A stretch of 64,000 nucleotides of DNA from Calamus simplicifolius. Taxonomy: Eukaryota > Streptophyta > Magnoliopsida > Arecales > Arecaceae. Shown here piece by piece: positions 58,991-64,000 of this stretch. The notes beneath the pieces are model-generated. The model was not told the origin of the DNA. It made no database searches and was given only the letters and a program-made list of their open reading frames with translations. Numbering within the stretch: position 1 is the stretch's first letter; every line of letters begins with the position of its first letter. The DNA is taken from the NCBI GenBank assembly GCA_900491605.1, contig UESW01000055.1:62001-126000 (forward strand), read 5' to 3'. A program made the translations under genes and the position numbers.

Positions 58991-59316
58991 ATTTATTCAT
59001 AAGGGTTGGTTTTGATCCATGACAAACGGCACTCTGCATGATCATGATCATGAACCGAACATAATCCACATAATTTATTTGCATTGTTGCTCTTTTTAGT
59101 GTTAAATTTGGATCGGATCCACCACAAACCCAGATATCCACCGAAAGAGTGAACGCGATCCAGACCGTTGGATGTTAGTCAGGAACAAAACACTATAAAA
59201 AAATCGGGATAAGATTTGAGGGCAATGGCAGAGAGAACTCTAAAGGGCCTTCAAGTGCGCGCTGGCGAAATTATTCAAGGGAGCTTTTAAATACACCACG
59301 AAAATTACTCTCTACG
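58991..59316. other. Spacer upstream of a foldback element
   Basis: No gene seen. The string AAGGGTTGGTTTT occurs twice, at 58970-58982 and 59000-59012, a short direct repeat beside the LINE 5' end. Confidence 0.5.
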
Positions 59317-59503
59317 CCTTCAAATTTATTTTAAAAAAATTAATTTTTAAACTATTCTTAAATCTTCACCCCCTCTTTCAATGGGGGGGGGGGGGGGGGG
59401 GGGGAAAGGAGGGAGAGGGCACTTGGCATTGAAGCAAATGAAGAAGAAGGACGAGAGTTTTAAGGGTAGTTTAAAAAATTAATTTTTTAAAAAAATTTGA
59501 AGG
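59317..59503. mobile_element. Small foldback element (MITE-like) with about 45-bp arms and a 22-G run in its centre
   Basis: The left arm (59317-59363) starts CCTTCAAATTTATTTT and contains AATTTTTAAACTATTCTTAA. The right arm (59459-59503) contains TTAAGGGTAGTTTAAAAAAT and ends AAAAAAATTTGAAGG. The arms are reverse complements over about 45 bases with a few mismatches and small indels. The inner sequence also pairs partly (CCCTCTTTC against GAAAGGAGG) and holds 22 G at 59383-59404. No flanking duplication is obvious. Confidence 0.65.
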
Positions 59504-59607
59504 GAAAGGAGGTGGGCTCATTATTCAATCATGCAGGGGTTAACTTAGCTAACACCGTACAAGTCTTATATTCGAACACCTTCGATTCTTACGGACATTT
59601 GAACTAT

Positions 59608-59825
59608 CATGCGGAAGATTGACTGCGCTCAGATCCGTCATATTTATCGTGAAACCAATTCGGCATCGGACTGGATGGCGACTTCAGTGGCTCAGCATAC
59701 TGGATCGTGGTTATGGAAGCCGGATGACCCCTGTTCTTCTTTATTACAGTAAATTTTGTACTCAGATCTATTGGGCTGATTTGTATGAGACTTATGTGAT
59801 CATCCGTCAGTACCAAAAAAAAACC
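59608..59825 (+). mobile_element. Very short LINE tail (RNase H C-terminus and A-run)
   Basis: In frame from about 59610 it reads IDCAQIRHIYRETNSASDW, then MATSVAQHTGSWLWKPDD, a stop, and the 3' untranslated stretch ILYSDLLGLI that other copies in this window also show. It ends with nine A (about 59816-59824). A strongly 5'-truncated copy of the same family as 3577-4207. Confidence 0.8.
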
Positions 59826-59829
59826 ACAT

Positions 59830-60835
59830 CCACCGACACGACGCATCGGGATTGATTTAGAGTGGGAGCTTGTTTGGATAATTCTACTGGATCCTTGGAG
59901 TTGGGAACAGTGTTTCTAATTCCACGCCAAAACGAGGTCTCGTTTAGCCCATGTCAGCCCATTGGGAGAAAGAGATTTGGGCCGGCCCATTCTGAAGTTA
60001 GCCCTGTGAATCGTGTCAAGATAGAGCTGGCCCATCCGTTGTTTTTCCTTCTTTCATTCCTATAAAATCTTTTGCGCATCATTTTCGGGTTAAGCGCTCA
60101 CCCAACATTCGTTGTTATAAACCTTTTCTAAACGTCAAGATTAAAGTAGTAGTGCATGCACGCCCATGTGCCTGTGCATTGCCGACTATGTGGTAAGATA
60201 TCTACTCGATTTATGTTCAGATCAGAAATTTTGAGAGGTTAATTTTCATCTTTTCTATCTGCGGAGTGTCATCTTCCATGTAAGGACTGTTTTGCAGTCC
60301 GTCTAAGAGAAAGCCCATTCTAAAGCTCGATCACATTCGAGTCAAAGAATAAATTTCAACAGCTCTTGAGTTTATACTGCTCTAACTAGAATCGGACGCT
60401 CACCCTCTTTGCCCTAGTCGTAAGATGTGATGCAATATATATTATCCACATGATTTAATTACCGATAATATGAACATGCATGCATGACGAATATATGGGA
60501 TTAATTCACGGGTACAAATGGCGACTCCACTGACCAACAGCCCAGTGGATGCATGAGAGGTTGACAATCAAAGAGCCGTCCTTATGACGTAATATTTTTC
60601 ATCCCAGAAAGAAAATGAATCTATTGGAAGGGGTGTACGTACGTGACGCCGAGATAGGCCATGGTCTGCTCCACCGACGGCTCGCCTAACGTGCATTGAA
60701 GTAGGCAAAGGCCTAATTGCATTCTTGGGTCGGTTTGAGCTTCCATCATTGTATTTGGTTTACATAAATCAGATGATTTTTTTTGAAAAAATTATCTCAT
60801 CTTTAGCGATTTTCAGAACGGCTATTTTTTTTATG
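59830..60835. other. Spacer without recognisable genes
   Basis: Mixed composition. Short open frames on the plus strand (59862-60065, 60725-60961) have no family features; the second overlaps the 5' side of a LINE tail. Nothing else supported. Confidence 0.5.
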
Positions 60836-60839
60836 GCCG

Positions 60840-61466
60840 TTTTATTTCTTCTATTCACTCGGTCTAACCTGACCTTTGAGATTTCCCTACTACTTCAGCA
60901 GCGCATTATTCTACGGTCTATATTTCTTGGAAACCCCCACCTTCGGATTATGTCAAAATGAACTTTGATGGTTCTGTTTCGGATCGTAGTGCTGGATCTG
61001 GTTTTGTTATCAGAAGATCTGAGAGTGAGTTACTTGCAGTGGGTGGCCATGGATCCCTTGATATATCGGTCCCTATAGCAGAGCTTCAGGCTGCTTGAGC
61101 TGGTATAAGCTATGCTGTTCGTCATCTGGCCTCTAGCAGATGGATTATTAAGGGAGATTCTCTTACGGTTATTCGCTGGATTCTTTGGGACGGGGATCTT
61201 TACTCTACCAATCCTCTGCTCCTTGCTATTTGGGACTCTCTCCGATTTTCTGCGGCGCCTCGGATCCGTCATATGTATAGGAAAGCCAATGCTGCGGCTG
61301 ATTGGATCGCTGGTATCGCAGCTCGCCATCCTACCCGTTGGGTTTGGCATATAGATGACCCATACCCTTTAATTTTACAGTAAATCATGTATTTTGATCT
61401 TTTGGGTTTGATTCATGTCAGATTGATGTGATCGTTCGCTTAAAAAAAAAAAAAAAAAAAAAAAAA
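60840..61466 (+). mobile_element. 5'-truncated LINE (RNase H tail with poly-A)
   Basis: Plus strand. Family sequence is recognisable from about 60840 (IHSV-PDL-DFPTTSAAHYST, stops shown as hyphens). It then reads VYISWKPPPSDYVKMNFDGS with the first acidic site, SGFVIRRSES, VPIAELQAA, KGDSLTVIRWIL and YRKANAAADWIAGIAARHP, ending in 26 A at 61441-61466. Two in-frame stops and a shift near 61130 disable it. No target duplication was found. Confidence 0.85.
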
Positions 61467-62130
61467 AGTGGCTTTCAATTCGATCTTAATTTCTTCTCTC
61501 GTTGGAGGCCAAGCTAGAGGTGGTGGGTTCGGAAACTCCTCCCTAGCGCCCGTCAATAATAGTTTAATAAAGCTTGCTCTTCCAGGGCTCTCTTATCCAC
61601 CTCAAGCGGATGCGTGTCAAAGCTTATGGCATTAAATAATGCTGAAAACGAGCGAACTTTGGCATCCGTTGAATGCTCCAAACTGCCGACAAACTTTTCC
61701 CTTCCCTTCATCCACTGGCGACTCAAAACTACAATCCTTTGGTCGGCGAGATTTTTTTTTTTTTTCTTTTCTTTTTTCCTTCCCTTTCTTTTCAAGTAAG
61801 AGACAAGTCCAACGTGCGGTTCGAATCGAGCGTCGTGGGCTCGGAATAAGATGCTTTGTTTAAATAGATCGATAGAGCTCTCGGGATGCTTCCTTCAGGT
61901 GGAATCAAGTCAATATTAAACTGCAAATACTCTTATTTTATCACATGGGACCAGACAAGCTCACGTACTCAAAAATCTTTCGCTTGAAACCATCGACATT
62001 TTACCTGGCTGGCAGTGAAATTTTACGCTCCGTGCCCAAAAGAATTCAAGGCCGTGATTTGTCTAGTAAAAATTTACCGAGCGTGGTTAAGTGCTTTCCA
62101 TCGATCTAAGGGGGACATCGTTGATAGTTT
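61467..62130. other. Spacer without recognisable genes
   Basis: Contains a T-rich run at 61751-61772. Open frames on both strands across 61550-61860 are low-complexity or featureless. Confidence 0.5.
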
Positions 62131-63418
62131 GAAGGAAATAAATATCAAAGCCCCAACCCATCGCAGACCCAATGATAAATTTTGAAAGAAATATTAATTT
62201 TATTTTATTTTTTATTAATTAAAATTTATTTTTTTAATTGAATTATATAATGTGAATTATATTAATTAAAGAAAATGATTAGCGTAACAAAACGGAACCA
62301 AATTTGAGCTGCTAATGAGAAATTATTAGCTGAATTATGAAATAAATTTTTCTACATAATTTTTATCATTATTTTATAATTAATAACTGCTTAAAAATCC
62401 ATGTAATAAGCTGATTTGATTAATTGCTGAATTTTTTATGATTTATATTTTGATGAATTATAAATTTTATGCTATTTCCTAATTTTTAGTTTGATTGATA
62501 AATGTTACCTAATTATAACTTATGAAATTTTACTGTTTTCAAATTATGCAATATGCAGTTTAGTTGATTATTTTGGAATACTTATGTTATGTGATTATAA
62601 ATTAATTATAAAAATTTGGAGAAGCATAAAATGTTCATTTGATTGCATTCATATGCTGTTAGATTAAGTTGAGATGCATTGATATGCGTGCCATGTATTG
62701 GTTGCGATGCATGAGTGCATAAAGATTGATGCTCTAAATTAGCTATGTGAAAGCTCCGCTGAAAATATGGTAGTCTTACCCATCATAGGTTGAAACATGA
62801 CATTGTGGGTCCCTGCCACGAGTTGGAACGTGATTATAGTAGTCTAGAGCTAAAAACCATATGAAATTGGATCAATATATGACTGGTTGAGTCTAAAGTA
62901 ATTGGATGTATGTTACATGATTGTATGTTGACATCTACTTTTATTGGTTTGATAGTTTGGTTTACATAATTATATGAATTTATGTGTGTATATATATCAT
63001 AAAGATTATATATTAAGTTGCTATGTAAGAAGATAAATTTTACCTAGAAAGTTTTTACTGGGTTGTTGAGCTCATTATATTCATTGTAAATTTTTTACAG
63101 ATCTGAGGTGATTAGTCCAATGGCACGGAATGGAGCGACATTGCAGCTATTGCAATTAGTTAGATAGATATAAATTTTGTTTTAAATAAAATTTGAAAGA
63201 TTGTAGAAAAAAATAATGAATTTATATTTATGATATTAGTGGATGTTTATCTAGGTTTTTTAAATTATGATAATTGTTGTTTTCTCTCATTGATAAAACT
63301 TTTGTAGAATGTAGTATGGATTGCTTATAACAGGCTTTGCATGGTTTCTAGAGTTTACCCTAGGGTTCATGCAGCCATGTCATATGGTCAATCAGATGGT
63401 GAATTTGAGGTGTGACAG
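62131..63418 (+). mobile_element. Possible old solo LTR (Gypsy-like)
   Basis: Non-coding AT-rich DNA. TTTTTACTGGGTTGTTGAGC near 63052-63071 and the end GAGGTGTGACAG at 63408-63419 recall chromovirus-type LTRs, which start TGTCACACC. A matching start near 62145 (CAAAGCCCCAACCCATCG) is very degraded. The call rests on these short resemblances only. Confidence 0.3.
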
Positions 63419-63452
63419 ATAACAGCATTAATTTCTAGCTTTCCAACTTATT

Positions 63453-64000
63453 CTAGATGCTATACATAATATAATAGAAGTTAGTCATAGTAAGCCTCCT
63501 TCTAGCAATAGGAATCCCCAAATAAGTTTGCACCCCATGCTTAATATTGATATGAAAAATTTCAAAAATTCTATGTTGAATATCATGAGAGGAAGAAGGA
63601 TTCAAAATAGTTCGAGACTTGACAAGATTGACTCTTTGCCCAAAATACCAACAATAACTAGGGGTAATATTCTCTAAACCTTTACCATTTCTTTTGATAG
63701 CTTTAGCTATCAAGAAGCAGTCATTTGCAACGAATATATGAAAAATGTTGAGGTCATTAACATTAGGCTTATACGCAACCAGAATATCTCTTTTTAACAG
63801 CATAATCTGTGATTTAAGACAACATTTTTGAATAGAGAATAAAAAGATGAAAAGATAAGGAGCACCCCTATATCGAACCCGTAAAAGAAAGAAAACTACC
63901 CTAATGGAGATCTACAGATACTGACAGCAAATCAAGGGGTATGAACATAGGTCCTGATTGAAGAAATAAACTTATCAGGAAATTTAAAACTATGCATCAT
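63453..64000 (-). pseudogene. LINE reverse transcriptase fragment, cut by the window end
   Basis: Minus strand. Upstream (63900-63810) a GC-LSLFIF segment matches QGCPLSPYLFIL. The open part at 63803-63453 has IFHIFVANDCFLIAKAIK, equivalent to the FADD catalytic box but with one Asp replaced by Asn (AND), then YCWYFGQRVNLVKSRTILNP and VQTYLGIPIARRR of the thumb region. It belongs to a different LINE group from the 54121-58990 element, judging by its divergent wording. Inactive. Confidence 0.8.

Noticed and set aside
58960..59015. LINE target duplication pairing 42400-42420 with 58990-59000
   Set aside because: AAATTATTTATT and AAATTTATTCAT are only similar AT-rich strings; the match is too weak to call.

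Overview
The window is plant nuclear DNA, most likely from a monocot. The two host genes have eleven small exons with GT-AG introns. Their product resembles maize RF2A-type mitochondrial aldehyde dehydrogenase, and the rest is dominated by plant LTR retrotransposons and LINEs. A palm is my guess at the group, but that is inference only. I saw no tRNA, rRNA, CRISPR array or bacterial-type gene.

Layout. 1-7,000 is AT-rich intergenic DNA with an old LTR fragment, a (TA)n tract, a degenerate 120-150 bp tandem repeat and a 5'-truncated LINE with a clear target-site duplication. 7,417-13,937 is an intact 11-exon mitochondrial ALDH2-family gene (544 aa). 14,897-27,931 is a complete Gypsy element of the Tat type in minus orientation, with a perfect 5-bp target duplication (CCTTT). 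It carries gag-PR-RT-RNase H-second RNase H-INT, an antisense extra ORF, a 1.6 kb internal satellite and LTRs loaded with a 48-bp hairpin minisatellite. 29,608-33,890 is a Copia element that has lost most of its reverse transcriptase and RNase H. 34,465-40,105 is a second ALDH2 copy with the same exon plan, broken by a one-base frameshift in the last exon.

42,421-58,990 is a long minus-strand LINE (DUF4283-type ORF1, endonuclease, RT, zf-RVT, RNase H). It is split by a younger 10.6 kb Copia element (43,551-54,120) with 1.7 kb LTRs. That Copia has an extra ORF after pol and arrays of a GAGTCGAC motif, both in its LTRs and in front of the extra ORF. 59,000-64,000 holds a small foldback element, two more LINE tails, a probable old LTR and a LINE RT fragment that runs off the end.

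The host content is therefore a tandem ALDH2 duplication whose spacer has been filled by retrotransposons. ALDH2 enzymes oxidise acetaldehyde and other aldehydes with NAD+ in mitochondria. Copy 1 keeps all catalytic residues. Copy 2 keeps them too but loses its normal C-terminus as read. Many broken frames in the window, including copy 2 and much of the difference between the two LTRs of the younger Copia, are single-base losses or gains in homopolymers. Sequencing or assembly error must therefore be weighed against real decay.
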